Shown one piece after another: positions 1-7,978 of a stretch of DNA of 64,000 bases (position 1 is its first letter; every line of letters starts with the position of its first letter). This DNA comes from Pseudomonas taiwanensis DSM 21245 (GTDB taxonomy: Bacteria > Pseudomonadota > Gammaproteobacteria > Pseudomonadales > Pseudomonadaceae). The translations under genes were made by a program, and so were the position numbers. The notes under the pieces are model-generated. The model ran no database searches, was not told where the DNA came from, and was given only the letters and a program-made list of their open reading frames with translations. The stretch lies in the NCBI RefSeq assembly GCF_000425785.1, contig NZ_AUEC01000016.1, positions 1 through 64,000 of the forward strand, written 5' to 3'.

Positions 1-121
1 TCGTCACGCGCTTCGACAAGCTCGCAAAAAGTTATGCCGCAATGGTCTCGCTGGCTTGTGTCATGCGGTGTATGCGACGGCTTTTTTCAGACAGAGCCTA
101 GGGCCATAGGCATCACTGATG

Positions 122-150
122 TCCGCTTGGGGTCGGTTAGCGACGGTCTG
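122..150 (+). repeat. Left inverted repeat framing the recombinase gene
   Basis: This 29-base stretch matches the reverse complement of 842-870 at about 24 of 29 positions, with a perfect 15-base core (130-144, GGGTCGGTTAGCGAC). It lies 24 bases past the recombinase stop codon, so the two copies bracket the whole recombinase gene. They could be ends of a small mobile unit or recombination sites; the sequence alone does not decide. Confidence 0.6.
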
Positions 151-173
151 CCCTCGACCGTCGCTTTGGATGA

Positions 174-794
174 TCAGACCTCCGTCTGCTCTGCCATCTC
201 CAAGGCATCGTCGACTTCAATCCCCAGATATCTGACGGTGCTTTCAAGCTTCGTATGGCCAAGCAAGAGTTGGACTGCCCTCAGATTCTTGGTTCTACGA
301 TAGATCAATGAGGCCTTCGTTCGCCGCAGCGTGTGGGTGCCGTACAGCGTCGGATCAAGGCCAATGGCTGTCACCCAGGCTTTCACTATTCGAGCGTATT
401 GCCTGGTGGAGAGATGATCTGAACCATGTAGCCGGCTCGGAAACAGGCAGTCCTCGCTACGGAGATGAGCCTGATGCATCCAGGCTTCCAAAGCCATACG
501 GGTTTGCTCGGTGATCTCAAATTGCACGGGATGGTGAGTTTTCTGCTGCATCACGATCGCTCGTGACGACACATGCTCTCCATGGGCTACGTCCCGTACA
601 CGAAGCTTGGTTAAGTCGCAGGCTCGCAGCTTGCTGTCGATTGCCAAGTTGAACAACGCCAGATCCCTAGATTTCTCCGCGATCTGGAGCCTTACCCGGA
701 TGGCCCAGATATCTCTGAGTCGGAGCGGAGCTTTCTGCCCGACTAGCTTTCCCTTGTTCCATGGGCGATGGGTGTAGATAGCAGCGGTTTTCAT
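174..794 (-). CDS. Short tyrosine recombinase/integrase (catalytic domain only)
   Basis: This 206-residue protein is a site-specific tyrosine recombinase that would cut and rejoin DNA through a phosphotyrosine link. The catalytic pattern looks complete: an arginine in the KLRACDL segment, the HTLRR box (H-x-x-R), an LGHTK histidine, and a tyrosine in RYLGIE about nine residues later. It is about half the length of a phage integrase and lacks the N-terminal arm-binding domain; it is closer in size to FimB/FimE-type invertases. The gene is framed by imperfect 29-base inverted repeats (122-150 and 842-870). A degraded, longer integrase relic lies at 6563-7043, which suggests an island in between. 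The target site and partner are unknown. Confidence 0.85.
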   Translation of the reverse strand: MKTAAIYTHRPWNKGKLVGQKAPLRLRDIWAIRVRLQIAEKSRDLALFNLAIDSKLRACDLTKLRVRDVAHGEHVSSRAIVMQQKTHHPVQFEITEQTRMALEAWMHQAHLRSEDCLFPSRLHGSDHLSTRQYARIVKAWVTAIGLDPTLYGTHTLRRTKASLIYRRTKNLRAVQLLLGHTKLESTVRYLGIEVDDALEMAEQTEV

Positions 795-841
795 GGGTTG
801 TCCTCCGCGTTAGGGGAGAACAAGGGTGAACTCGATACGGT

Positions 842-870
842 GGACGGTCGCTAACCGACCCAAAGCAGAC
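842..870 (-). repeat. Right inverted repeat framing the recombinase gene
   Basis: This is the partner of 122-150 in inverted orientation, with the perfect 15-base core at 848-862. It sits about 48 bases upstream of the recombinase start codon, so it could also overlap that gene's promoter. Confidence 0.6.
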
Positions 871-1355
871 CCTCGTCTACGTCTTAAAAGTGGGAGAGCA
901 AACGACTGGCCGCCAAAGGAAGGAGTCAAACCGACCGTAGGCAACCGGCTGAAATCGGCCAGACCTGAATCGCCCGTAGTTTCGTAGACACCTAGGGATG
1001 TCCATTCACAGCCTTTTGAACACGTTCGCCGATGTGTCGTGTAACAGCACAGGACGGTAGATGGGGTGGTTCCCAAGTTCCCTACACAACACCTTTAAGT
1101 TACATCTCCAAAAATTTTTGCGCACGATAGTAGTGTTACGTTATTACATCCTATACCATGCGTAGCCGTTTGATGAAATTTTCTTCATCAAGATTCAGTC
1201 AGGTCTGACGCGAGCTAGGCCGCTCGCATCGGGCGTCTGCGTAAACAGTGCGGCCTGTGTCGCTTGGTTCAGACAACACAGGCCAATCAACTCACGGATG
1301 GGCAGGTAAGTACCCAGGTCAGGATGGGCAAAAATGCAACGTTTTAGCGTGATAG
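871..1355. other. Gene-free stretch upstream of the TonB receptor
   Basis: I see no convincing gene here. The first part carries repeat-like sequence of the kind seen next to the inverted repeats. Around 1080-1190 the sequence turns A/T-rich and probably holds the receptor promoter. A partial dyad, GTTACGTTATTAC (1135-1147), resembles a Zur (zinc repressor) operator at about 10 of 13 positions, but its internal symmetry is poor, so it is only a candidate. The distance from it to the receptor start is about 210 bases. Confidence 0.35.
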
Positions 1356-3458
1356 ATGGAGACTTTACGTGAACCCTCGCGCCCCCTTCTGGCCGGCCTG
1401 ACCTTAGGCTTGTTCGGCCAGCCGATTTCAGCGGCGGAACCCTTGTTGCTGAACGAAACCTCGATCACCGATGCCTACCTCGAAGAGCGCGTCGACGGGC
1501 CGGTGCAAGGCTATCGTGCCAACCGCTCGGCCACGGCGACCCGAACCGATACCGACATTCGCGACACGCCGCAGAGCATCGACGTGGTGCCTGTGCAGGT
1601 AATCAAGGACCTCAACACCACCCGCATCGACCGCGCTTTGGACTTTGCCGGTGGGGTGTCGCGGCAGAACAACTTCGGCGGCCTGACCTTCCTCAACTAC
1701 AGCGTGCGCGGTTTCACCACCGGCGAGCTGTACAAGAACGGTTTCGCCATCAATCGCGGCAGCTACAGCGCGCCCGACACCTCCAACATCGAGCGCATCG
1801 AAGTGCTCAAAGGCCCTGCTGCCAGCCTCTACGGCCGTGGCGACCCTGGCGGGCTGGTCAACATCGTCACCAAGCGCCCTCAGGCTGAAGCCTTCAGCAC
1901 CCTTACCCTCAGCGCAGGCAGCTGGGACCGCTACCGCACTGCCCTGGATGCCAACTCGCCGCTGGACAGCGAAGGCAATCTGCTGGGCCGGATCAACCTC
2001 GCGGTCGAGGACAACGACAGCTTCCGTGATTATGTCGGCAGCGAACGCCGTATCGTCAGCCCCTCCCTGAGCTGGCAACTGTCGCCCGACACCCGGCTGA
2101 TGATCGACACCGAGTTTTCCCGCACTGAGTCGGTGTTCGACCGCGGCATTCCGGCGGTCAATGGCGAAATGGGCTCGGTCAAGCGCTCGACCTTCCTTGG
2201 CGAGCCGAATGACGGCGAGATCCGCAACGACAATCAGACCCTCGACGTCGCACTGGAACACGTTCTCAACGACAACTGGAAGCTGCGCCTGGCCAACCAC
2301 TATACCCAGGGGACGCTCAAGGGCAACAGCTCCGAACCCCAGGCCCTGGTCGGCACCACCATCACGCGTTTCTATCGCGAACGCGACTTCGAATGGAACG
2401 ACAACATCACCCAGGCCGAGCTGCACGGCCAGTTCGAGCTGGGCGGCTGGCAACATCAGACCTTGGTCGGGCTGGAGTACGAAAACTACCGCAACAGCCA
2501 GAAGTACCCACAAAGTGCCACCTCCGCAGGGTATGGGCTGGACATCTACAACCCGGTCTACGGCAAGCCGAAGCCAGCCATCATCCGGCCCAACGACTTC
2601 TTCGAGCACACCGAAAGCTACGCACTCAACCTGCAAGACCAGATCGCGTTCACCGAGCGCCTTCGCGGGCTGCTGGGCGTGCGTCTGGAGCGGTTCGAGC
2701 AGACTTCGCAAAACCGCGCCACTGGCGTCAGCAACAGCCAGGAAAAGGAGGTCGCCACACCGCGCATCGGAGTCCTGTACCAACTGACCCCGCAGGTGGG
2801 TGTATTCGCCAACGCCTCCACCTCGTTCAAACCCAATACCATCGGCACTCAGGGCCAGGTGTACAAACCTGAAAAGGGCCTGGGTTACGAGACAGGGGTC
2901 AAGCTGGACCTGCTCGACAGCCGCCTGGGCGCGACCATCGCCCTGTTCCACATCGACAAGGAGAACGTCATCACCACCGACGCCCTTGGCGAGAGCGTGG
3001 CGGCCGGCGAGGCGCGCAGCCAAGGCCTGGACCTGCAGTTCAGCGGCCAGCTCACCGACGCGCTGCGGGTGATCGGTGCCTACGCCTATATCGACGCCGA
3101 AGTCACCAAAGGCGACGCGGCCCTGCCCAAGGGCAGCGACTTGCTGGGCATCGCCCGCAACAGCGGCAGCCTGATGGGCGTGTATGAATTCCAGGAGGGC
3201 GCCCTGCGCGGCTCGGATGTGGGCGCAGCGGTGAACTACGTCGGCGAACGCTCAGGCCAGGCCGGCAGCGACTTCACCCTGGAGGCCTACAGCACGGTCG
3301 ACCTTCTGGCGCACTACAAGGCCAGCGAACAAGTCACCGTCGGCCTGAACCTCAACAACCTGTTCGACCGCAAGTATTACGAACGATCGTACAACAGCTC
3401 CTGGGTGCTGCCCGGGGAGCCGCGCAACTTCAGTGTGAGCCTGACCCTGAATCTTTGA
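1356..3458 (+). CDS. TonB-dependent outer-membrane receptor (siderophore type)
   Basis: This 700-residue protein is an outer-membrane beta-barrel that would import a metal chelate using TonB energy. A plug domain follows the signal region (RDTPQSIDVVP near residue 70, then IERIEVLKGPAASLYGRGDP near residues 150-170). The barrel ends in the typical LNNLFDRKYYER and a terminal hydrophobic-aromatic strand (FSVSLTLNL). The start is uncertain: the ATG at 1356 follows an in-frame stop directly and has no clear ribosome binding site. The N-terminus (PLLAGLTLGLFGQPISAAE) still reads as a signal peptide. It is followed after 14 bases by a DUF4198 gene and then a strong hairpin, so the two form one operon. 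The ligand is not evident; the partner gene points to a transition metal. Confidence 0.9.
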   Translation: METLREPSRPLLAGLTLGLFGQPISAAEPLLLNETSITDAYLEERVDGPVQGYRANRSATATRTDTDIRDTPQSIDVVPVQVIKDLNTTRIDRALDFAGGVSRQNNFGGLTFLNYSVRGFTTGELYKNGFAINRGSYSAPDTSNIERIEVLKGPAASLYGRGDPGGLVNIVTKRPQAEAFSTLTLSAGSWDRYRTALDANSPLDSEGNLLGRINLAVEDNDSFRDYVGSERRIVSPSLSWQLSPDTRLMIDTEFSRTESVFDRGIPAVNGEMGSVKRSTFLGEPNDGEIRNDNQTLDVALEHVLNDNWKLRLANHYTQGTLKGNSSEPQALVGTTITRFYRERDFEWNDNITQAELHGQFELGGWQHQTLVGLEYENYRNSQKYPQSATSAGYGLDIYNPVYGKPKPAIIRPNDFFEHTESYALNLQDQIAFTERLRGLLGVRLERFEQTSQNRATGVSNSQEKEVATPRIGVLYQLTPQVGVFANASTSFKPNTIGTQGQVYKPEKGLGYETGVKLDLLDSRLGATIALFHIDKENVITTDALGESVAAGEARSQGLDLQFSGQLTDALRVIGAYAYIDAEVTKGDAALPKGSDLLGIARNSGSLMGVYEFQEGALRGSDVGAAVNYVGERSGQAGSDFTLEAYSTVDLLAHYKASEQVTVGLNLNNLFDRKYYERSYNSSWVLPGEPRNFSVSLTLNL

Positions 3459-3472
3459 GCTGAGGAACCATC

Positions 3473-4195
3473 ATGCATCCATCGTTGAAAGTGGCCGCCT
3501 TGGTGGCCATGGTGATCAGCGCCAACGCCAGTGCCCACGGCCTGTGGACCGAGCAGCGACGCGGCAACATCGAGGCCGTGTACGGCCACGGTGCCGAGGA
3601 CAACGCCTATAAGGCGGAGAAGATCAAGCGCGCCTGGGCATTCGACGCAGCCGGGAAGATGGTCCCGGTCACTGTCGAACGCCTGGCGGATCATGCGGTC
3701 CTGCAACCGCTCACCCCACCTGCGGCACTTGCCGTGCTGTTGGACAACGGGCCTTGGTCGCAGCGCCCGGACAAGCAATGGGTCAATCAGGACCGTACCC
3801 AGGTCAAGGATGCGATCGCCTCCACCCACAGCTTCAAGTACAGCCTGGCCATTTACCAAAGCGGTGCTCGCCTACCGAAACTGGACATGCTGCGTTTGGC
3901 GATCGTCCCGCTCAGTGACCCGCTGCAAGTTGGGCCAGGCAAGACGCTGGAAGTTCAGGTGCTGCTCGATGGCAAACCGGCTGCGAATATACCGCTGCAA
4001 GGGGATTACCGAGGCTCGCCTCACCAGCTCAGCGCCACCACCGACAAGCAAGGCAAGGCACACATCACCGTACGCAACGAAGGCCTCAACATCGTCGCGG
4101 CGCAGGCCACCCTGCCACTGGCTGAAGGCGGACCGGTAGCCCAGCAGAGTCTGTTCAGTTCGCTGACGTTCCTGGGGGAGCCGCACCACGAGTAA
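3473..4195 (+). CDS. DUF4198-family periplasmic protein (NikM-like)
   Basis: This 240-residue protein has a signal peptide ending near ANASAHG, so a mature N-terminal histidine segment (HGLW) would be exposed in the periplasm. The later part (LEVQVLLDGKPAANIPLQ, then TDKQGKAHITV) fits the beta-sandwich of the DUF4198 family, whose members accompany nickel, cobalt or zinc uptake systems. The gene has a good ribosome binding site (GAGGAACC) and lies directly behind the TonB receptor. I infer that it hands the imported metal or chelate onward in the periplasm. No metal specificity can be read from the sequence. Confidence 0.75.
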   Translation: MHPSLKVAALVAMVISANASAHGLWTEQRRGNIEAVYGHGAEDNAYKAEKIKRAWAFDAAGKMVPVTVERLADHAVLQPLTPPAALAVLLDNGPWSQRPDKQWVNQDRTQVKDAIASTHSFKYSLAIYQSGARLPKLDMLRLAIVPLSDPLQVGPGKTLEVQVLLDGKPAANIPLQGDYRGSPHQLSATTDKQGKAHITVRNEGLNIVAAQATLPLAEGGPVAQQSLFSSLTFLGEPHHE

Positions 4196-4204
4196 CTCTT
4201 GCAT

Positions 4205-4233
4205 CGTGCCTCGGCCATGTCGGCCGAGGCACG
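4205..4233 (+). terminator. Hairpin closing the TonB-DUF4198 operon
   Basis: A perfect 12-bp stem (CGTGCCTCGGCC at 4205-4216 with GGCCGAGGCACG at 4222-4233) with a five-base loop begins nine bases after the stop codon. No strong U-tract follows, so it may terminate weakly or protect the mRNA end. Confidence 0.65.
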
Positions 4234-4841
4234 GCAGACACTTCTCGCCACAAGACCAACGGTCGACCCAGCCGTTAGACGCCGCCTCGGAAAGAGACGA
4301 TCAGCCTACGTGGCTCTCATCGCTCTTATCGCTCTTATCAGTTCTTCGGGAGTGCGGGAGCCTTCGCAACAAGGATGTTCATGCGAATTGGATGTACACC
4401 AATGAGGAAGGGTACACCCAAGTAAAAATCAAGTTCAGCAAACGAGGCCTGGAGCATGAGCTTGTCCAATTCACCAAAGACTCGCTCGAGCTCATTATCG
4501 ATAAATGAATCGCCCCTGGTTTCGCAGACATCTCGAACGGCTGCAAAGGGTCGATAGCGGCCATTCCTGCTCGGCCCTAGCGTATCTAGGCGGAGACCTT
4601 CGAAAGACGGTCATATTCACGGTCACACTGTTCGCCAGCTATTCGGGCACGGTCATCAGCTGTCGACAGTTCTCCCGATCACTCAGCCCGTGCGAGCAGG
4701 TCGCAGAGTACCCTGGCGGCGCGGGTGGCTATCGCACACTAGTTACAGTGCTGATCCGGCAATCGCTAACCTAGTGCCGTGGGGGCAAATCCTTCCTGGG
4801 AGCCTTCCCTATGGACACGGAGCAGGTGGCCAGAAACCGAC
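4234..4841. other. Long gene-poor stretch
   Basis: I find no gene that I can support in these 600 bases. A short reading frame at 4392-4508 (38 codons) lacks a good ribosome binding site. Near 4315-4340 there is a small run of 9-base repeats (ATCGCTCTT). The region may be decayed accessory DNA. Confidence 0.3.
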
Positions 4842-5072
4842 TCAACCAGTGGGCTCCGCCAGCAGCCAATGGCGCTCCACCTCTTCTGGATGAGCGCCAT
4901 GGTCTTGGGCGTGGTGGTACTTGCGCATGGCATCAAAGGACTTTTGAATCAGCTGCTCGCCAGCCTCGACCATCCCTATAAAGCTGTGCTTATCCACGGT
5001 ACCGCTCCGATCATCTGACCAGCGCATTATAGGACTTTCCTCGGCACTGTCCGGCGAATCCAGCATGGTCAT
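4842..5072 (-). CDS. Small hypothetical protein
   Basis: This frame encodes about 76 residues (MTMLDSPDSAEESPIMRW...) with a GAGAG sequence 9-13 bases ahead of the chosen ATG. It is acidic and hydrophilic, with no signal peptide or membrane segment, and ends in an EEVERHWLL-type helix. I do not recognise a family. It lies downstream of, and in the same direction as, the TerC-like gene, with a gap of about 76 bases, and could be co-transcribed with it. The amino-acid composition looks protein-like rather than random, but this remains a tentative gene. Confidence 0.4.
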   Translation of the reverse strand: MTMLDSPDSAEESPIMRWSDDRSGTVDKHSFIGMVEAGEQLIQKSFDAMRKYHHAQDHGAHPEEVERHWLLAEPTG

Positions 5073-5148
5073 TGCGCAAACTCTCTCGCTCAATGATCCA
5101 CCCAAGCAAAGGGGCCGGAGGGTACTCTTGCACACTTTCAATGGAAAG

Positions 5149-6132
5149 TTAATCAGCCTCTTTGGGCAATTTAGTTTTCCAAAGCGAAACCACAACCCCA
5201 CCCAGCAGAAGACCTATTGTCACGCTTAAAGATAGCTCTGCCGGAACCTTACCAACTATATCATGAAGGAAAATTTTTGCGCCAATGAATACGAGCACCA
5301 GTGCCAACGCATACTTCAGATAAACAAAACGACTTATCATGGCTGCCAGCGCAAAATAAAGGGCTCGCAAACCGAGAATGGCAAAAATATTAGATGTATA
5401 GACTATGAAAGGATCTTGGGTAATGGCAAATATAGCAGGCACACTATCAACAGCAAACACCAAGTCGGCGCACTCGATAAGAACAAGCGCAAGGAAAAGC
5501 GGCGTCACCCATAAAACATTTTTACCTCTTGCGTCTGGCAAGCTCACCAGAAAACTTTGCCCGTGCAGCTCCTTGGTAACGCGGAGATGACTGCGCAAAT
5601 ACTTGACAAAACGGTTATTTTCTAGATCCGGGGCATGATCGACTCGCGCAAACAGCATTTTTATACCCGTAAATACTAGGAAAGCACCAAACAAGTAGAG
5701 CACCCAACTGAATTTCGCGATGAGCGCCGCACCAAGGCCGATCATGATAGCTCTCAGTACGATCACCCCCATGATCCCCCAGAATAGGACCCTATGTTGG
5801 TACTGCCGTGGTATCGCTAGAAAGCTAAATATTAGCGCGATCACAAAAACGTTATCCATGGACAAGGATTTCTCAATCAAGAAACCTGTCACATAGTCCA
5901 AACTGGCATCGCTTCCCTTCTGGAAATAAACCCAAATTGCGAACAGCAGCCCCATGCCAATATAGCCTGCAGAGAGCATTAGACTTTCTTTGACCCCAAT
6001 CTCACGATTGCCGCGATGAAGAACTCCTAGATCAAGAGCCAACAGGGTCAAGACAACGGCAAAGAAAGACAGCCAGAGCCATAGTTCAGTACCAAAAACA
6101 TCTTGAGAGAGATAAGCACTGAGGGCAGACAT
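5149..6132 (-). CDS. TerC/Alx-family integral membrane protein
   Basis: This 327-residue protein has about nine hydrophobic segments and the TerC hallmarks: acidic residues in the membrane at SLSMDNVFV (near residue 90) and at ECADLVFAVDSVPA (near residue 220). The family includes E. coli Alx and other proteins tied to manganese export or tellurite resistance, so a divalent-metal exporter is the best guess. The DNA is visibly richer in A/T than the surrounding genes, with rarer codons, which suggests transfer. The ATG has a strong Shine-Dalgarno sequence (GAGGAGGGG) that is locked in a stem with an upstream sequence (see 6134-6204), so translation is probably regulated. Confidence 0.88.
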   Translation of the reverse strand: MSALSAYLSQDVFGTELWLWLSFFAVVLTLLALDLGVLHRGNREIGVKESLMLSAGYIGMGLLFAIWVYFQKGSDASLDYVTGFLIEKSLSMDNVFVIALIFSFLAIPRQYQHRVLFWGIMGVIVLRAIMIGLGAALIAKFSWVLYLFGAFLVFTGIKMLFARVDHAPDLENNRFVKYLRSHLRVTKELHGQSFLVSLPDARGKNVLWVTPLFLALVLIECADLVFAVDSVPAIFAITQDPFIVYTSNIFAILGLRALYFALAAMISRFVYLKYALALVLVFIGAKIFLHDIVGKVPAELSLSVTIGLLLGGVVVSLWKTKLPKEAD

Positions 6133-6133
6133 A

Positions 6134-6204
6134 GGCCCCTCCTCGACAGTCGTAGTTTAACAACTATGACTCCGACATGGCGGCTGTTAACCGTCAGAGG
6201 GGCC
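6134..6204 (-). promoter_or_regulatory. 5' leader structure hiding the TerC ribosome binding site
   Basis: In the mRNA, GGCCCCUC-type sequence complementary to 6134-6141 pairs perfectly over 8 bp with 6197-6204. The 3' arm contains the Shine-Dalgarno sequence immediately ahead of the ATG. Inside lies a 9-bp hairpin (6149-6157 with 6162-6170, one G-U pair in the RNA) and a second weaker stem around 6171-6196, giving a three-way junction. Alx-type genes in other bacteria are controlled by the manganese riboswitch yybP-ykoY. I could not match that consensus here, so this may be a divergent form or another kind of translational switch. Confidence 0.5.
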
Positions 6205-6205
6205 C

Positions 6206-6562
6206 GGCGTCACGAGCCAATATTTTATCGAGGCTTTTAAGCTCGCAAGTAGAATTGATTTACAAAACATGTCAGAACCAAATTAGATAATCTACAGAAA
6301 ATTGATAAAAACATTATCGAGATGGATTTTGATAGGGCGTTCCTATTAGCTATCCCCGCCAATCGCACAGGCAGGGCTACCAGCTGAACTCTATGTATTT
6401 GAAGTGGAAGCCATCAACAGCCGCATCCGATGTCCGGGTGGTTAATCACCGCTCTCAGCAAAAGGACATTTTCATGGAGGCCATGGCTAGGGTCTTTATG
6501 AAAAGTCTTGAGACGAAGGTCAGGCAAGGCTGTTTTCAACGCAGCATCACCGAGTTTCAAGG
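6206..6562. other. Gene-free A/T-rich stretch between TerC and the integrase relic
   Basis: I see no supportable gene. The first 150 bases are A/T-rich and probably hold the TerC promoter (on the minus strand). The rest shows no protein-like frame. Confidence 0.3.
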
Positions 6563-7043
6563 CTTTTCGTCCAGAGCCTAGCCCTTCTCACTGGCCAGCA
6601 CCGGCAAGACATTCTCTCTTTCAGGTTCAAAGACGAGGTGGAGGGTTTCCTGCAGGTAGTTAAGTCGAAGACAGGAGCCAGGCTCAGGATCAGCATCACG
6701 CTGGGGCGCATAGGCCTGAGCCTAGTTGAGGTGATACGACGTTGTCGTGACAGGGTAGTTGCAAAACAGCTGGCGCACCATCACCGAACAGTCGCTCGCG
6801 TCAAAGCGGGCGCAACGATCATGCCAGACACCATCAGCAAAGAGTTCGCGGCAGCTCGAGACCGGGCGGTAGCGAAGCTGGGTTTGGTACTGGGGAACAG
6901 CCCACCGCCATTCCATGAACAGGGGTCGTTGGCTGCACGGCTCCATGAACAAGAAGGCCGGGATGCCCAGCGGCGACTCGGACACCATATTGCCAAAATG
7001 ACCGATATGTACCTCGATAGCCGGGGCTCTGCAGGGATCGATT
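6563..7043 (+). pseudogene. Decayed phage-type tyrosine integrase (C-terminal catalytic part)
   Basis: Reading frame 2 shows the C-terminal half of a phage-type integrase: LALLTGQHRQDIL (arm around the first catalytic arginine), then GFLQVVKSKTGARLRIS, MPDTISKEFAAARD, FHEQGSLAARLHEQEGRD, LGHHIAKMTDMYLDSRG. In intact members the second box reads H-E-x-R-S-L; here the arginine is replaced by glycine (HEQGS). No upstream start or N-terminal half is visible, so the gene is a non-functional remnant. It marks the right side of the accessory zone that begins with the intact recombinase at 174-794. No tRNA gene adjoins it. Confidence 0.75.
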
Positions 7044-7149
7044 TCGCCTGGTTTTGTATTTTAGTTTTGGGGATATATTGGGGGAAGATTTCTGGAGACC
7101 AGTTAATCTCCTTTAAATTCAGTACCTTAAACCAGTTGCTATATCTGGT

Positions 7150-7168
7150 ACAGATACACTGCAATACA
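7150..7168 (+). promoter_or_regulatory. Direct-repeat operator candidate upstream of the response regulator
   Basis: ACAGATACACTGCAATACA contains two half-sites, GATACA (7153) and AATACA (7163), starting exactly 10 bp apart. That spacing suits OmpR-family regulators. It matches 13984-14002 at 17 of 19 bases and lies about 70-88 bases before the regulator start, which suggests autoregulation. Confidence 0.6.
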
Positions 7169-7237
7169 AAGCGCCGCAGGCAAGTACGCAAAGGCTCGGT
7201 ACACTGCGCCCAACCCTTCTGAACAGGAACGCTTTAG

Positions 7238-7978
7238 ATGGAACACGTCGATCACATCCTGGTCGTCGACGATGACCGCGAAATCCGCGAGCTGGTCGGC
7301 AACTACCTGAAAAAGAGCGGCCTGCGCACCAGCATCGTTGCCGATGGCCGGCAGATGCGCGCCTTCCTCGAAGCCAACAGCGTCGACCTGATCGTGCTCG
7401 ACATCATGATGCCCGGTGACGACGGCCTGCTGTTGTGCCGCGAACTGCGTGCCGGCAAGCACCGCAATACCCCGGTGCTGATGCTGACCGCCCGCAACGA
7501 CGAGACCGACCGCATCATCGGCCTGGAGATGGGCGCAGACGACTACCTGACCAAGCCCTTCTCCGCCCGCGAACTGCTCGCTCGCATCAACGCGGTGCTG
7601 CGTCGGACCCGCATGCTGCCGCCCAACCTGACCATCAGCGAAAGCAGCCGCCTGCTCGGCTTCGGCCAGTGGCGCCTTGACACCACCGCACGTCACTTGC
7701 TCGACAGCGAAGGCACCCTGGTGGCGCTCAGCGGCGCCGAGTACCGCTTGCTGCGGGTGTTCCTCGACCATCCGCAACGGGTGCTGAGCCGCGAGCAGTT
7801 GCTCAACCTTACCCAGGGCCGCGAGGCGGACATCTTCGACCGCTCCATCGACCTGCTGGTCAGTCGCTTGCGCCAGCGCCTGGGCGACGACGCTCGGGAG
7901 CCCAGCTGCATCAAGACCGTACGCAGCGAAGGCTACGTCTTTTCACTGCCCGTGCAGCTGCTCGAGTCACCCTCATGA
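7238..7978 (+). CDS. OmpR-family response regulator
   Basis: This 246-residue protein is a DNA-binding response regulator. The receiver domain (residues 1-120) has the acidic pocket (VVDDD), the phosphoacceptor aspartate in LIVLDIMMPGDDG, the TAR threonine and the KPF lysine. The C-terminal winged helix (about 140-240) carries SGAEYRLLRVFLDHP and the recognition region SIDLLVSRLRQRLGDD. Its last four bases overlap the start of the sensor kinase gene, so the pair is translated together. GATACA direct repeats at 10-bp spacing lie ahead of it, ahead of 9408 and ahead of the EGKCG peptide operon; I infer these are its own sites. The signal is unknown, and copper is a reasonable guess from context. 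Confidence 0.93.
   Translation: MEHVDHILVVDDDREIRELVGNYLKKSGLRTSIVADGRQMRAFLEANSVDLIVLDIMMPGDDGLLLCRELRAGKHRNTPVLMLTARNDETDRIIGLEMGADDYLTKPFSARELLARINAVLRRTRMLPPNLTISESSRLLGFGQWRLDTTARHLLDSEGTLVALSGAEYRLLRVFLDHPQRVLSREQLLNLTQGREADIFDRSIDLLVSRLRQRLGDDAREPSCIKTVRSEGYVFSLPVQLLESPS

Noticed and set aside
1135..1147. Zur operator as a firm feature
   Set aside because: It matches the consensus at about 10 of 13 positions but has poor symmetry and lies far from the start codon, so it is mentioned only as a candidate.
4392..4508. 38-codon frame after the TonB-DUF4198 operon
   Set aside because: It has no good ribosome binding site and no recognisable family, and lies in a region that looks decayed.
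6134..6250. Standard yybP-ykoY manganese riboswitch upstream of the TerC gene
   Set aside because: The conserved GGGGAGUAG-type segment and the matching loop motif are not visible, so I list the leader only as an unassigned regulatory structure.
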